Shown piece by piece: positions 44,509 through 55,978 of a stretch of DNA of 64,000 nt. How positions within the stretch are numbered: position 1 is the first letter of the stretch; each line of letters begins with the position of its first letter. The position numbers and the translations under genes are program-made. The notes under the pieces are model-generated. The model saw only the letters and a list, made by a program, of their open reading frames with translations. It was not told where the DNA came from and did not search any database. This DNA is from Cornus controversa (Eukaryota; Streptophyta; Magnoliopsida; Cornales; Cornaceae): positions 28,622,806-28,686,805 of the forward strand of contig CM048848.1 of the NCBI GenBank assembly GCA_026545225.1, written 5' to 3'.

Positions 44509-47286
44509 TCAAGGGTTCAAATTAAGAAGGATACCTTGTATTCTAACGTTTGGGATGTGAGCAATCTTAGGCCAATCTTCCCCCGTTTCCTTTTGGCATC
44601 TATCCTTCAGCTCCTGTGAACAATCTTCAATTTCCAGTTTTTGTAATGCAGTGAGACGATGCATCCCTTCGGGCAGTGATGTAAATTTACGGTATGGACG
44701 AATCCAAAGATGTTGAAGTGATGTGAGGTTGCCTATCCACTCCGGTAAACCTTTCCAATTTTCACAATCTAGAATAGATAGATCTTGCAGAGTGGTAACG
44801 TGTTGAAGCCCCGCAGGAAGAGACTCCAACTTGGGATTTTGGTAGATAAACAGAGAAGTTAGGTTCCTGAGGCCTTGAAAATGCATGCCATCATCATCAC
44901 CATCTAACAAATCAATCTCTTTGCAACTGTGGATCTCCAGGGACATGAGGGCGGTGAGATGTCGCATCCCTCTAGACAGAGAGGTTAGTCTTTCACATGA
45001 TACAATCTTTAGTTTCTGTAGAGAAGTGAGATGTCGCATCCCTCTAGACAGACAAGTTAGTCTTTCACATGATACAATCTTTAGTTTCTGTAGAGAAGTG
45101 AGAAGTCCCTCCGGCAGAGTAACTAGGTGATCGATGCGACATATTAGCAGTTCCTTTAAGTTGGAAAGAGGAACGAGTGAAGAAGATGTCGTTGCAACTA
45201 ATGTTGTCAATAACTGCTGTTGTACTACCTTCTCGCTGCCACACCAAAATTCTAGTTTTACAACAGTTGGTTGCAGAGGCATTGATGTTAGCCTGGGGCA
45301 GCCCCAGATTACTGATTCAAGAAGACAAGGAAATGATGGTAGCAGTGCTTCTTTATTCCTCGACCATCCCTTCAAATTAGGCAAATTCCTGAAATTGATA
45401 TATTTGAGTGATGGAAAGAATGTGGTTGTTGTTGGCTCCCTTGAAGAAGAGAGTGAGTCATTATTAACACCACAACTGTTGTCATCATCTATGTACTCCA
45501 GCGAAAATAAGTCATGAAGATGAAGACTTTTGAGACAAGAAAGATGCTCAATTTTTGGAAGATATTTGCATCCCATACACTGTGATAAAGAAATTTCAAC
45601 AAGATTTGAGAGGGACGAAATCCATGTTGGTAATCTCACAACCTTATAATCTTCTATTTTGAGCTTTTTCATATTTTCATGTGGCTGGAGAGCTTCCAAC
45701 ACTAGCCCTAACTCACCATCATCATCATCATCATAGGAGTTGTTGCCAAAATTTAATTTCAAAGACTGAAGGAATTCTTTTCCCTCCAAGTTCGCTTCCT
45801 CTGCTTCTTTCAATCTTGGCCTTTCAGAAAATGGTAGCCTCTTTGGTAGTTCAATTAATAGTTCTCCCCTTAGATTGTTTAAATCTTTCAATTCCCTTAA
45901 CCTGTTGCATCGACCCACGATGAACCGCGTTAACGTTCTAAGAGAAGTCAGCTGTCCCAATCCACGCGGCATGTCAGTCAAACGACTGTGAAAACTGAGC
46001 TCCAGATGCCTAAGGCTCACCAACTTTCTAATATCTCTCGGCAATTCTTTGAGAGGACAACCAAAAAGTTTTAGAGTTTGCAAATTTCGCAACTTAGTAA
46101 TAGAATTTGGCAGAGTCTGAATGCCACCATTACAAGAGAGATCAAGATATCTTAAATGCCTTAACTTACTTATGCAACTCGGCAAGTTCATCCCGAAGCA
46201 ATGCAGATCCAACACGCGTAACCTTTTAAAGTTAGAAAGAATTGTTGCATAAAGTGGATTCTCCGGTTCACAAGAAAAGCAAATTGCAAAGGGTTGAGCT
46301 GGCAAAAAAAATGTTCTTGTCTTGATAGCTCCAAGCAGCGTGGCTGGAAGTTTACATGATCTACCTATAGATAGACACCAACCAAATGACATGTGACGAA
46401 TTTTTGAAGAAATATCTTCTACGCCCAAATTTACCATGGAACTCTCACTTCCTGCAACTGAAACTGCAAGGTCATGCATACAATGATGCATTTTACAACT
46501 TATTATATTACCAAATTCGTCTAATATTGTATCATCTTGAAAAAAGTAGTTCCTTAATAAAGTCATAAAATACAAATCTCCAACATCCTCCGTATCTTCA
46601 TTTTCATTTGATGACGACCACGATGGGATAAATCCACGTGCACTCCACAATTGGGTCAGTTGTTGCTTATCAATTACACGATCTTTAGGATATAAGGAAC
46701 AAAATGCAAAGCATTGTTTTAGATGGGAGGGGAGGTGATCATAGCTCAAAATATTTTCAACTTGCATATTCATAGGCCGTTGAAGACTAAAGTGAAATTT
46801 GATGTTAGTTTCAGCAATGGCATCTAGTCTCTCTCGAATGTCTTTAACTTTGCGACTCGTCTCAACACGAAAAGCTTTAACTTTGCGAATCATCTTAACG
46901 CGAAAAGCTTCAACTTTGAGACTCATCTTAACACGAAAAAATAGCTGGTTTGAGCTTGAAAAGAAAATGCGTACCTTCTTGGCCTTTTTGTTGGAAGTCA
47001 TTATCTCCTTCCGCCACAAATCTTGTGTTGAATAGTCATCCAGCAAGTCATCAACATCATCAACCACGTCTCTGAGCTTTTCAAGCCAATCACTAGCCTC
47101 ATGGTTTGTGGCATGTTGCTGCTGCGCATCGAAAAGTACCGCTTTGACAGTAGAAATGGTGTCCTCTATTTTGTGAGAATCTGTTTTGAGACCACACACC
47201 GATTGGATCTCTTCGGAAGCAACAGACCCCAACTTCTTCACAATTTCCGTCACAATGTTAGAAAGAAGTGCAGCTTCTATTTCCAT
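44509..47286 (-). CDS. CC-LRR resistance-like protein lacking the NB subdomain
   Basis: Continuous, intronless frame. I start at MEIEAALLSN (ATG 47,284-47,286), the usual beginning of an Rx-type coiled-coil domain; an upstream in-frame ATG at 47,359 adds 25 atypical residues. In order (residues of the longer frame): CC domain with IEDTISTVKAVLFDAQQQ and an EDVID-like VVDDVDDLLD (26-120); a basic stretch with three 11-residue repeats (141-175); then, at about 193-201, a direct jump to VENILSYDHLPSHLKQCFAF and CSLYPKD, the winged-helix (RNBS-D) part, and CMHDLA (MHD motif, about 290). P-loop, kinase-2, RNBS-B and GLPL are absent: some 230-250 residues are missing in frame compared with typical CNLs. 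About 600 residues of LRRs follow. No stop or shift was seen. Known relatives bind ADP/ATP and trigger immunity; this one should not bind nucleotide by itself. It could be a functional truncated NLR, a decoy or helper-dependent form, or a young pseudogene. Confidence 0.88.
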   Translation of the reverse strand: MEIEAALLSNIVTEIVKKLGSVASEEIQSVCGLKTDSHKIEDTISTVKAVLFDAQQQHATNHEASDWLEKLRDVVDDVDDLLDDYSTQDLWRKEIMTSNKKAKKVRIFFSSSNQLFFRVKMSLKVEAFRVKMIRKVKAFRVETSRKVKDIRERLDAIAETNIKFHFSLQRPMNMQVENILSYDHLPSHLKQCFAFCSLYPKDRVIDKQQLTQLWSARGFIPSWSSSNENEDTEDVGDLYFMTLLRNYFFQDDTILDEFGNIISCKMHHCMHDLAVSVAGSESSMVNLGVEDISSKIRHMSFGWCLSIGRSCKLPATLLGAIKTRTFFLPAQPFAICFSCEPENPLYATILSNFKRLRVLDLHCFGMNLPSCISKLRHLRYLDLSCNGGIQTLPNSITKLRNLQTLKLFGCPLKELPRDIRKLVSLRHLELSFHSRLTDMPRGLGQLTSLRTLTRFIVGRCNRLRELKDLNNLRGELLIELPKRLPFSERPRLKEAEEANLEGKEFLQSLKLNFGNNSYDDDDDGELGLVLEALQPHENMKKLKIEDYKVVRLPTWISSLSNLVEISLSQCMGCKYLPKIEHLSCLKSLHLHDLFSLEYIDDDNSCGVNNDSLSSSREPTTTTFFPSLKYINFRNLPNLKGWSRNKEALLPSFPCLLESVIWGCPRLTSMPLQPTVVKLEFWCGSEKVVQQQLLTTLVATTSSSLVPLSNLKELLICRIDHLVTLPEGLLTSLQKLKIVSCERLTCLSRGMRHLTSLQKLKIVSCERLTSLSRGMRHLTALMSLEIHSCKEIDLLDGDDDGMHFQGLRNLTSLFIYQNPKLESLPAGLQHVTTLQDLSILDCENWKGLPEWIGNLTSLQHLWIRPYRKFTSLPEGMHRLTALQKLEIEDCSQELKDRCQKETGEDWPKIAHIPNVRIQGILLNLNP
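44956..45099 (-). repeat. 72-bp tandem duplication within the LRR region
   Basis: Two copies (44,956-45,027; 45,028-45,099) encode LTSLQKLKIVSCERLT(C/S) + LSRGMRH, one 24-residue LRR duplicated almost exactly. Only a few bases differ, so the duplication is recent. Confidence 0.95.
46837..46941 (-). repeat. 33-bp imperfect triplication in the CC/linker region
   Basis: It encodes FRVKMSLKVEA, FRVKMIRKVKA and FRVETSRKVKD. It is adjacent to the place where NB-ARC is missing and adds a strongly basic amphipathic stretch. Confidence 0.9.
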
Positions 47287-47560
47287 TTTTGGTGTGGTTA
47301 CTGGAATGGTTTGGTTCAAAATCAATACCAGTAGTATTTGAATGGTATGAGGTTGCAGCAAAGTCGAAGACTCAACTATATGTTCTCAAAGTTTAAAGAG
47401 AATATGACTCCATTAAGTTTTAAAAGTCACTTTTGACCCACCATATGGTAGAATACGATCCAAATTTGTATCCGTATATATTTTAATTGTCGATCCTGCA
47501 TTTTAATTATCGACACTGCACTATTTTTATCCGTACATAAATTTACAATTTTGTCTTGCT
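47287..47560. other. Upstream region of the NLR-type gene
   Basis: Likely promoter/5' leader for the minus-strand gene ending at 47,286. No clear TATA box could be assigned with confidence. Confidence 0.4.
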
Positions 47561-48085
47561 AATTATGCTTGGGCCCCAGGACAGCTGGCCTAAACTTTAT
47601 TTTATTAGAAAGAAATAAAGAGAGAAAAGTGGGTGTCGGTAATGATGTATATATATGCATTTTATATCGTAGGATGAGATTTCAGCTTCGGGTTTCGTGC
47701 ACATGTGAACGTAATTATGCTTAGGCCCCACGACAGCTGGCCTAAACTTTATTTTATTAGAAAGAAATAAAGAGAGAAAAGTTGGTGTCGGTAATGATGT
47801 ATATATATATATATATATATGCATTTTCTATCGTAGGATGAGATTTCAGTTTCGAGTTTCGTGCACATGTGAACGTAAGAGCAATGCTATATGTCATGAA
47901 AATATTTCATGAATTTTTATCTTAAATGATGTGGCAATTAAATGGTAAGTTAGTATTGGTAGGATTCCCCCATATACGAAATATCAAAGGTATTATCACT
48001 TGCCACATCATTCATGAAGGCAATTCATGATAAAATTTCATGACGTTTAGCATTTCTCGTGAACGTAATTATGCTTAGGCGAGGA
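47561..48085 (+). repeat. ~152-bp tandem duplication with (TA)n, partial third copy
   Basis: Copy 1 starts at 47,561 ('aattatgcttgggcccca'), copy 2 at 47,713 (longer because of a (ta)n run at 47,801-47,820), and a partial third at 48,068 ('aattatgcttaggc'). They share 'gacagctggcctaaacttta' and 'gtgcacatgtgaacgta'. A MITE sits between copies 2 and 3. Confidence 0.92.
47878..48058. mobile_element. 181-bp MITE, Mutator-like by its 9-bp TSD
   Basis: It is flanked by the 9-bp direct repeat gtgaacgta (47,869-47,877; 48,059-48,067). The ends form imperfect inverted repeats: left gagcaatgctatatgtcatg, right (reverse complement) gagaaatgctaaacgtcatg, with similarity extending over about 36 bp. Removing it restores an uninterrupted tandem repeat junction, so the boundaries are firm. 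No coding capacity. Confidence 0.85.
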
Positions 48086-48420
48086 CGGAAGAAAATCGTC
48101 ACCCTTACTGCGGCGTCCATTTTTTCTCCAGTTTATCAAAAACGGTTGCATTTGAATGAGTGGGTAAATACAATAAATTGTTATTTATTTTCTGTATTTA
48201 TATTTTACCGTATTAAAAATGAGATATGTATATCGTATTAGAAAGTTGAAAATAGCCTATACGTATTTCTTTCTGAGACAATTTCAATTTGAAATTCAAA
48301 CAGTTTTAATTTGAAATTCAAAACAAAAACACTCAAAATCCCCCTCTTTCTAAAATCTCCAAATTATCAAAAGCTCCCATAGGTGATTCTCGTTAGGGTT
48401 TGCATCTTCAACACACTTGT

Positions 48421-48627
48421 ATGAGAAATGAGGAAAATCTAAGAGAGTATCTGGCTCCTCAAATTCTCAAAAGAAAGGCTCGGTCAGTTCTTTGAAGGCG
48501 AGGAACGATTAGATTACTTTCAGCCATTCGAGCCCTTTCGTAAGCTTCTCGACGACGAAGGTGGTGAAGCTCAAGCCATTCGCCTCAAAAGTTTCTTCTC
48601 CAATCCCTCTCAGTTTTCTCTCGATTA
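48421..48627 (+). other. Unrecognised open stretch, possible exon or pseudogene
   Basis: One frame starts ATG at 48,421 and reads MRNEENLREYLAPQILKRKA before a stop. The frame shifted by one continues through FEGEERLDYFQPFEPFRKLL, DDEGGEAQAIRLKSFFSNPS and QFSLD to a stop at 48,627. Composition is protein-like (acidic and aromatic) and a frameshift could join the two. A CT-rich leader-like region and (TC)n follow. I do not recognise a family. Confidence 0.2.
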
Positions 48628-49595
48628 GATCTCTCGCTTTAATTTTCTCTGAGGTCCTCCTCATCCTCTCTCTCTCTCTCTCTGTATATACACATACATA
48701 CATACATATAAATTGAAACTATTTGCATTCCTTGATTTTTGTTTTCTCCAAAATTATTTTGATTTTGTCTGGCCAGTTTTTGATTACTTGGTGTTTAGTT
48801 CTTAGTCTCTGGTTGATTGGTGAGAAAATGCAAGAAAAGAAAAATCAATTGTTGATCATAGTTCTTATATGACAACTTATGATATTCCTACTATTTATTT
48901 GGGTTGGTTTCCTCTATGCTATATATGTTGTGAATATGGCTTCTGTTGTCGAAATTGGGATTTGTCTCCCACTGGTATTTTCATGCCTATTTTGATGTTT
49001 ACCTGGTGGTATTTTCATAGGCTCTGTTTTCTTTTGATGCTTCTTCTAAGGGTTGTATTATGCCCTTTAGTAGTTTTATTTGGTTCAAAGTGCATTATCA
49101 ACAGCTTTATAGCCTTGTTCATGACTTCGTATTATTTGTACTCATTCCAAACCTTGATTCCATAAATTTTCTATTTGAATATTTTTGGAGCAGTTTGTGC
49201 CGGTGGTGTTTGTTTTATTGTTCTCTTTGTCTATTGATTTGAGTTTTATGAATTATTTTCTAAAATTGAATTTAGTTTACTAGAATTTATTGTATCAATA
49301 TTATGATATGATGTTGAATTTTATTATAAGAAATATGGATCTCAACGACATGTTGTATATATTGCCAAGGAGTTAAGGACTTTGACAAATGTTTGATGTT
49401 AAGTTTGAATTGTATACCCAAACACAATCTTTATAATGTTTGGGTATGTAGTGGCACCTTAGAGAACTAAATCATTTCAACATTTGGTTTGGAGATTTAT
49501 TTTTTTTTGCTTTACTTTACATTATCAATTTTAGCTTCAAAAGAAAAGAAAAAAAAAAACTACTTTGAGTGTTGGTAGAAACCCTAATCTTCATA

Positions 49596-50366
49596 ATGCC
49601 TTTTGAGTCTATCTTCAAAGGACAGAGACATACCCTTTTTCTTCCTGCCGATTCTCTTCTCCACAAATCAGGTGACTTACGTTATCTTTTTCTATTCATC
49701 TCATGCAATTTATTTTTTATTACTTTTTTATATATATAATTTGCAAATTAGGGGTTTTTGATTTGTGGAATGTTCTCATTATATGCACTGATCATATCAA
49801 ATGACTGAACAAACAACATTTGATCTTACTATCCTCTGTATTCTATGATCCATCAACATATGTTAATTTGATCTCATACTAATAGATATTACTGGAAATC
49901 GCAAATGTTGTGCTTTGCAATTGAATTTTAGATACATGATGTTGTTGAATAAAAAACTTAGAGAAATTGTAATTTTTTTTTCTTGTTACACATGAAATGA
50001 AAATTAATTAATGTTAAGGGAAAAATAGAAAATTAATGCTGGGGAATAAAAAAATAATTAATGTAGGTAAAAGTCTAATTTCAATTCTTAATAAATTGAC
50101 CCTAGCAACTACTACATTTGAGTCCATCTTCAAAGGATATAGTCTTAGATCTAAGTTAACCAGTTTTATATTTATTGAATTAATCACTCCCTTGTAACAT
50201 TGAATATATTAACTGAAGTATTCATGTTGCTTTTGCTATGTGTTTCAACATACTAATTCTTCTACTGAAATTGGCTTAGCTATTTGCAGGATACATAGCA
50301 TGCAACTTTGTCATACGTGCATATTCATATTGGGGGTCAAAGGCTGGTTATAATATATATCTTATG
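49596..50366 (+). other. Possible two-exon structure, unrecognised product
   Basis: Candidate exon 1 (49,596-49,671) starts ATG and reads MPFESIFKGQRHTLFLPADS then LLHKS, ending in phase 1 at a weak donor (g|gtgact). Candidate exon 2 (50,290-50,366) follows 'atttgcag' and ends at a good donor 'gtaagt'; in the matching phase it reads GYIACNFVIRAYSYWGSKAG then YNIYLM. The phase agreement is suggestive only. Part of exon 1 recurs in diverged form at about 50,114-50,140. No family was recognised. Confidence 0.2.
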
Positions 50367-51439
50367 GTAAGTTCTACCAGCCTTTAATATGATAATAACA
50401 TATTTTGATAATTCAAAATTTAACATATAAAGTGCTCCTTCCTTTACTTTTCAATTTCACATTATTTGCATATTAAAGATACTTTTGGAATGAAAATAAA
50501 CTAGTAGGGGGAGAAAAGGAAGTGAAAAAAATGCTTCAGTTGCTAGTGTCATTTTATTATAGATATTTGGCATGGTTCAACCAATCTTTCTCATTTGATT
50601 ACTTGTGTTGCTAATTGGTCAAAGTAATTGAGCTAGTTGAGTTTTAATAGTGTGAAATATGAAGAAAAAAAATGTAATCTTTGTTTTGATTGTATATTGA
50701 GTTTTTATACAAGAAAGGGGTATCAACATGTAAACAAAAAGATTTATTAAAAAATTAGAGGAAGTGAAAAAATCATACAATTTAACACTACAGAATGATG
50801 ATTGGTTTTTTGTTTAATAGTTGAACGCTTTCCTTTTATTGTGTTGGTGCACTCACTAGCACACATGCCCTTACAATTGAACACTGAATCTTATCTGTGA
50901 AATAGAAAAGATATTTAGGATATCTTGTTGCTAAGATAGAAAATGTTGTTGTGTTTGGTACTTTCAGATAATGGAATTTGTGCATGGTATGATATTTCGA
51001 AGACATTTGTCGTTTGTAAAATAGGTAATAAATTGCTTGGCCTTTTTTTTTAATAATTGTAATGAGTTTTTTATTTTTTTTAAAATGAATGTTGAAATGT
51101 TTTTTACATGTTTTCGTTCTATTTTAAGGTTGAGTGTATAGAATGATGGTATTGGAGGACTTCTAAATAGATTTTATTTTATATTTTATATCTTTTGTCA
51201 AATTTATTATAATTAGATTTATAAATAGACGTATTTGTGTCGCTGAAGATAACATTCTCAAATATGTAGTTTGTATTCATGAAACTGATATCTAAGAGGG
51301 AGTTGTTAAGGGGTAAGAGAATGCGGTTGCTCTTCAAATTCAATACCCCCAATAAAGAAGTACAAATTTAGTGTGTTATAATTACATAATCCAATTATTA
51401 TTTCATATTACATTTTCAACATATTTGGTGATTCAAGAT

Positions 51440-53065
51440 GGTATGTTCTCAACATTAAGCATCAAGCATTAAGTGTCAATAACTAAATAAAGTTAACATC
51501 CTCATTTATTTCATTAAAAATCTAAATTTTTCATATCAAATGTCAATGAGTGAATTAAGGCTCACATTCCATTTTATTTGACTACAAATTTTAATTTCTA
51601 AGATCAAGTGTTAAGGATTGACTTAAGGCTAACATTTTATTTTAGTTGACTACAAATTTTAATTTCTCAAATTAAGTGTCAAGGACTAAGTTAATTCTAG
51701 CATCCTATTTTAACTACAAATTCCAATTTCTAAGATCAAAGTGTTAAGGACTGAATTAGTTCTAACATCTTATTTTAACTACAAATCTCAATTTTTAAGA
51801 TCAAGTGTCAAGGATTGAGTTAACACTAACATTCTATTTTATTTGAAAATAAATTCTAATTTCTCATATCAAGTGTTAAGGACTGAGTTAACGTCAACAT
51901 CCCATTTTATTTGACTATAAATCTCAATTTTTTAGATCAAGTGTCAAGAACTGAGTTAAGGCTCATATCCCATTTTATTTGACTACAAATCTCAATTTTT
52001 CAGATTAAGTGTCAATGACTGATTAAGGCTCACATCCTATTTTATTTGACTACAAATCTCAATTTCTCAAATCAAGTGTCAAGGACTGAATTAAGGCTCA
52101 CATCCCATTTTATTTGACTACAAATCTCAATTTCTCAAATCAAGTGTCAAGGACTGAATTAAGGCTCACATCCCATTTTATTTGACTACAAATCTCAATT
52201 TCTCAAATCAAGAGTCAAGTACTGAGTTAAGTCTAACATTCCATTTATTTGACTACAAATCCCAAATCTTAATATCAAGTGTCAATGATTGAATTCAGGC
52301 CAACATCATATTTTATTTGACTACAAATTCCAATTTCTCAGATCAAGTGTCAAGGACTGAGTTAACACTAACATCCCATTTTATTTGATTACAAATTTCA
52401 ATTTCTCAGATCAAGTGTTAATGACTGAGTTAAGGCTAACATCCCATTTTATTTCACCTCAGATCCCAATTTATCATATCAAGTGTCAAGGACTGAGTTA
52501 AGGCTAACATCCCATTTTATTTCAGTACAAATGCAAATTTATCATATCAAGTGTCAAAAACTGAGTTAAGACTAACATCCTATTTTATTTTAGTACAAAT
52601 CCAAATTTCTTATATCAAGTGTCAATGACTGAGGTAAGGCTAACATCCCATTTTATTTCACTACAAATCCCAATTTCTTATGCCAAGTGTCAAGGACTGA
52701 GTTAAGGCTAACATCCCATTTTATTTCACTACAAATCCCAATTAACCATATCAAGTATCAATGACTGAGTTAAAGCTAACATCCCATTTTATTTCACTAC
52801 AAATTCCAATTTCTCATATCAAGTGTTAATGACTGAGTTAAGGCTAACAGCCCATTTTATTTCACTACAAATCCCAATTTCTCATATCAAGTGTCAATGA
52901 CTGAATTAAGGCTAACATCCCATTTTATTTCACTACAAATTCCAATTTCTCATATCAAGTGTCAATGACTGAGTTAAGGCTAACATCCCATTTTATTTCA
53001 CTACAAGTCTAAATTTCTGGTATCAAGTGCCACGGACTGAATTAAGACTAACATCTCAATTGATT
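51440..53065 (+). repeat. 68-bp minisatellite, about 24 copies
   Basis: Unit: 'caagtgtcaatgactgagtt' 'aaggctaacatcccatttta' 'tttcactacaaatcccaatt' 'tctcatat'. Copies vary more on the left; the 52,600-53,000 copies and two successive copies near 52,080-52,200 are almost identical, as expected from unequal exchange. Subfamilies differ by 'tttgactac' (left) versus 'tttcactac' (right). No link with a retroelement terminus was seen. Confidence 0.95.
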
Positions 53066-55973
53066 AAGGAAAAGAAATATTAAACATGACCATCTTAATC
53101 TCATTGTTCTAATGTTAATATATATGTAAATATGATATGAACATTTAGCCATGAGCTTCCGACAAAGATTTCTAGAATGCAAAATGACAAGAAAGTTATG
53201 ACCAACTAAACAAGTTCTATCAAATAGATGGATGGCATATCCCTTAAGCCCAAACTGAAAGTAGTTGGATAAGTGAAAGAAATATAAAAATTTAGAGTTT
53301 GGTACTATTGGTACTACTGCAAAGAGTACAAGTGAAAGAAATATAAAATTTTAGTCTCCTTAAATGAAAGAAATATATATACAAGCACCATTATGTCCAT
53401 TCAAAACCAAAATGCAATAATGAGATCAACTCGATTCGTACCAAAGTTGAAGAAAATGTTAATTACAATACAATCCTGGCCAAAAGTAGAACTGTGCAAC
53501 TCGAAAAAAAATCTAATACTTAGATTCTTGAATTCTCAAAAGTAGAACTCAGGTAACTCGGAACAGAGACTTGAATGCTGAGCCTTCTTTGTCATGTTAT
53601 GCCGATGCAAAACACAATTAAAATGCCTGAATGTAATATCTTAGTATCTTTAGTGGTTCATGTACCTGCAAAATACATGTATGTTCTATAACTTCTCAGT
53701 GTCTTTAGTGCATATATACTTTCATGAGTTGATTATAGATGTGAGACTAAAAAAATGTAAGGAATTTTGACAATTAATTATTTTTTATTGATAATTCATT
53801 CCAACATATGCAATGCTTGACAATTATTGTAATCCAATTTTGCAAGCTCAAGATAGATGATATTGCTCACTTAAGGCATCTGAGGACAAAATAGTGAATA
53901 TATAAAAAATTGGTTAATTCATTTTAGTAATTATATAGGCAATAATCAGAATTTTTTTAAGTTAACTATCAAATGAGAAAAGAATAAACAAAAATGACTA
54001 GTGTATTTAGCCAGACTGATCCTAACATGTTATGGTAGTCATATATTATGATAGGAACCCCAACTCTCCGGCAAATATAGCCCTTTCTGTCATTTCTTCG
54101 CATGTACCTGCAGTACCATTCAAGTAAAGTCCATTGATTTTTTTGCTTTATTAATTGCTCCTGCACAAAATAATATATGTTTGCTTTACATATATGGTCC
54201 CAACATTAAAATGTGTACAACCAATATCACTCATCTCCTATTCCACTTATGCACAACAAGACTCCACCTATAGCCATATATATCCACACCAAGCTTTGTA
54301 CAAACAATATGATGCTAATAAAAAAAAGAAAAAGAAAAGTTTAGTACACATAAAGGGTGTCATTTTCATCAGGAAAAAGAACTGGTATGATTCACATGAT
54401 AGTTAAAAGGATGATAAAATATACCATAGAGAATTTAATAGAACATTATTTGCCTATTGGGATTAATGAAAGCCCAATCATATATTGTATCTTGTAAACA
54501 ACACACAAAACAGAGATAGAAGAATGATATCAAATTTCTATAAATTTAGTTTGGTTGCTATTTGCTCACTCCAATTATACATGGAACTTGAAAATCATCT
54601 AGAATTGCACTAACTTACAGTCCCCTTTAATGTCACATCCAGGTCTACATCATCAAATATTATACCATATAATCTGTGTAATACGAAAAGCTTATGACTA
54701 TTCAAGTTATGATAGATCCAAATGGATCAATAGAGAAAACTAACAATCAGATTCTTTTTCTTTATTAGAAATTGGAACCAGTTTGATCCATGTAATCGAT
54801 ATTAACTTCTAAATTTATATCACAAGTATAATAGGAAAATTCTAAAACAGAGAATACGAAAAGCTATATATAAACCAGTTAAATTCTCATAACTGTGTTT
54901 CAAACTTCAAAATGGAAAAAGATGATGCCCATGTGTATTTACTGTTCTAATCTTGATCAATCTAGAAATTTAAACAAAAATATGGTATTGTGTCAAATAT
55001 ATATAGAAGATGAAAAATAAATGGACAGGAGTGGAAACATCTCATCTCTCTTGTGGAACTAAATTAAAAGTTCAATCAAAGTAAAAGTAAATTCAAGTTT
55101 TTATTGTCAATTACTATGTTATTATCAATCCCAACAAAAATAATGACATGGTATTTTTAAATTCAAAAATTAATATCAAATCATCGTAACTATAGGTTGG
55201 ACTTTAACCACTAAAAAAAAGCTTTGCTATCTATCTGCACTAAACTATAACCACTAAAAGTTTTGGTATCTATATGTACCAGTTTCTTGCAAGGCTACAT
55301 GAACTATTGTAATTCCATTTGCATATAGTCCTTATGAATCTAATATTAGTTTCGGTCTTGGATTATCTTGGAACTAAGCTTTCGTTCTAAACTAAAACTG
55401 TCAAGATGTTTCAACATGGAGCATGAGAGAGGTAACTATAAGAAAGGCTAGTTAATTTATGTGTATACATATATATACAAATGGTCAAAATTCATTTCAT
55501 AAACCATGTAATTGGAATTTCTGCATCATTTATCAGGTTTATGTTGATGATAGAATTAATCCAAGTAACTTTCTTAATAATAATTAGGAGAGCTAATTGC
55601 CAAATTCTACTTGTCATGTACACTTCCATACATCTCTCTTGGATCATATACTTCATTTATTATAAAAAAAGGAAAAGAAAATAAATAAAAAAACTAAGTT
55701 CTAGGTTAAGACAATAAATTCAAAACTATAAATTAAGACATTGGTTCTAATTTATTCATGTCTCTGATTACACAAAATGCCTCAAATAATCTAGAAACCC
55801 AACACATTAATAGTTAAAGTACAATGGAGTAGGTTTCAATTCATATTACACAAAAACAAAGGTATGTAAAAATATTAAACTAAGATAATAGCTTACGTGA
55901 CTCTAGAGTTATATGAAATTTTTATTGACGCTCCTGATTAGTTTATCTTCAATCCCTTAGTATGTTTAGTACC
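53066..55973. other. Three kb without recognised genes
   Basis: AT-rich. A minus-strand frame at 53,969-54,166 lies behind a consensus-like acceptor (tttgtgcag) and reads [17 protein letters not shown] before a possible donor, then [17 protein letters not shown]; no family was recognised. The rest is low-information sequence. Confidence 0.4.
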
Positions 55974-55978
55974 CTAAC

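Larger units (their letters stand above)
48086..51439. other. Mostly unassigned; candidate gene remnants only
   Basis: AT-rich sequence without recognisable protein families. It includes a CT-microsatellite (48,666-48,691), the candidate exons listed separately, and T-rich stretches. 51,060-51,400 has nothing I can name. Confidence 0.4.

Noticed and set aside
44885-47334. Plus-strand ORFs opposite the NLR-type gene
   Set aside because: Antisense shadows of the long minus-strand frame; no family features.
53969-54166. Minus-strand exon behind a good splice acceptor
   Set aside because: A single short frame, no partner exon in phase and no recognisable protein; kept only as a remark in the gap entry.
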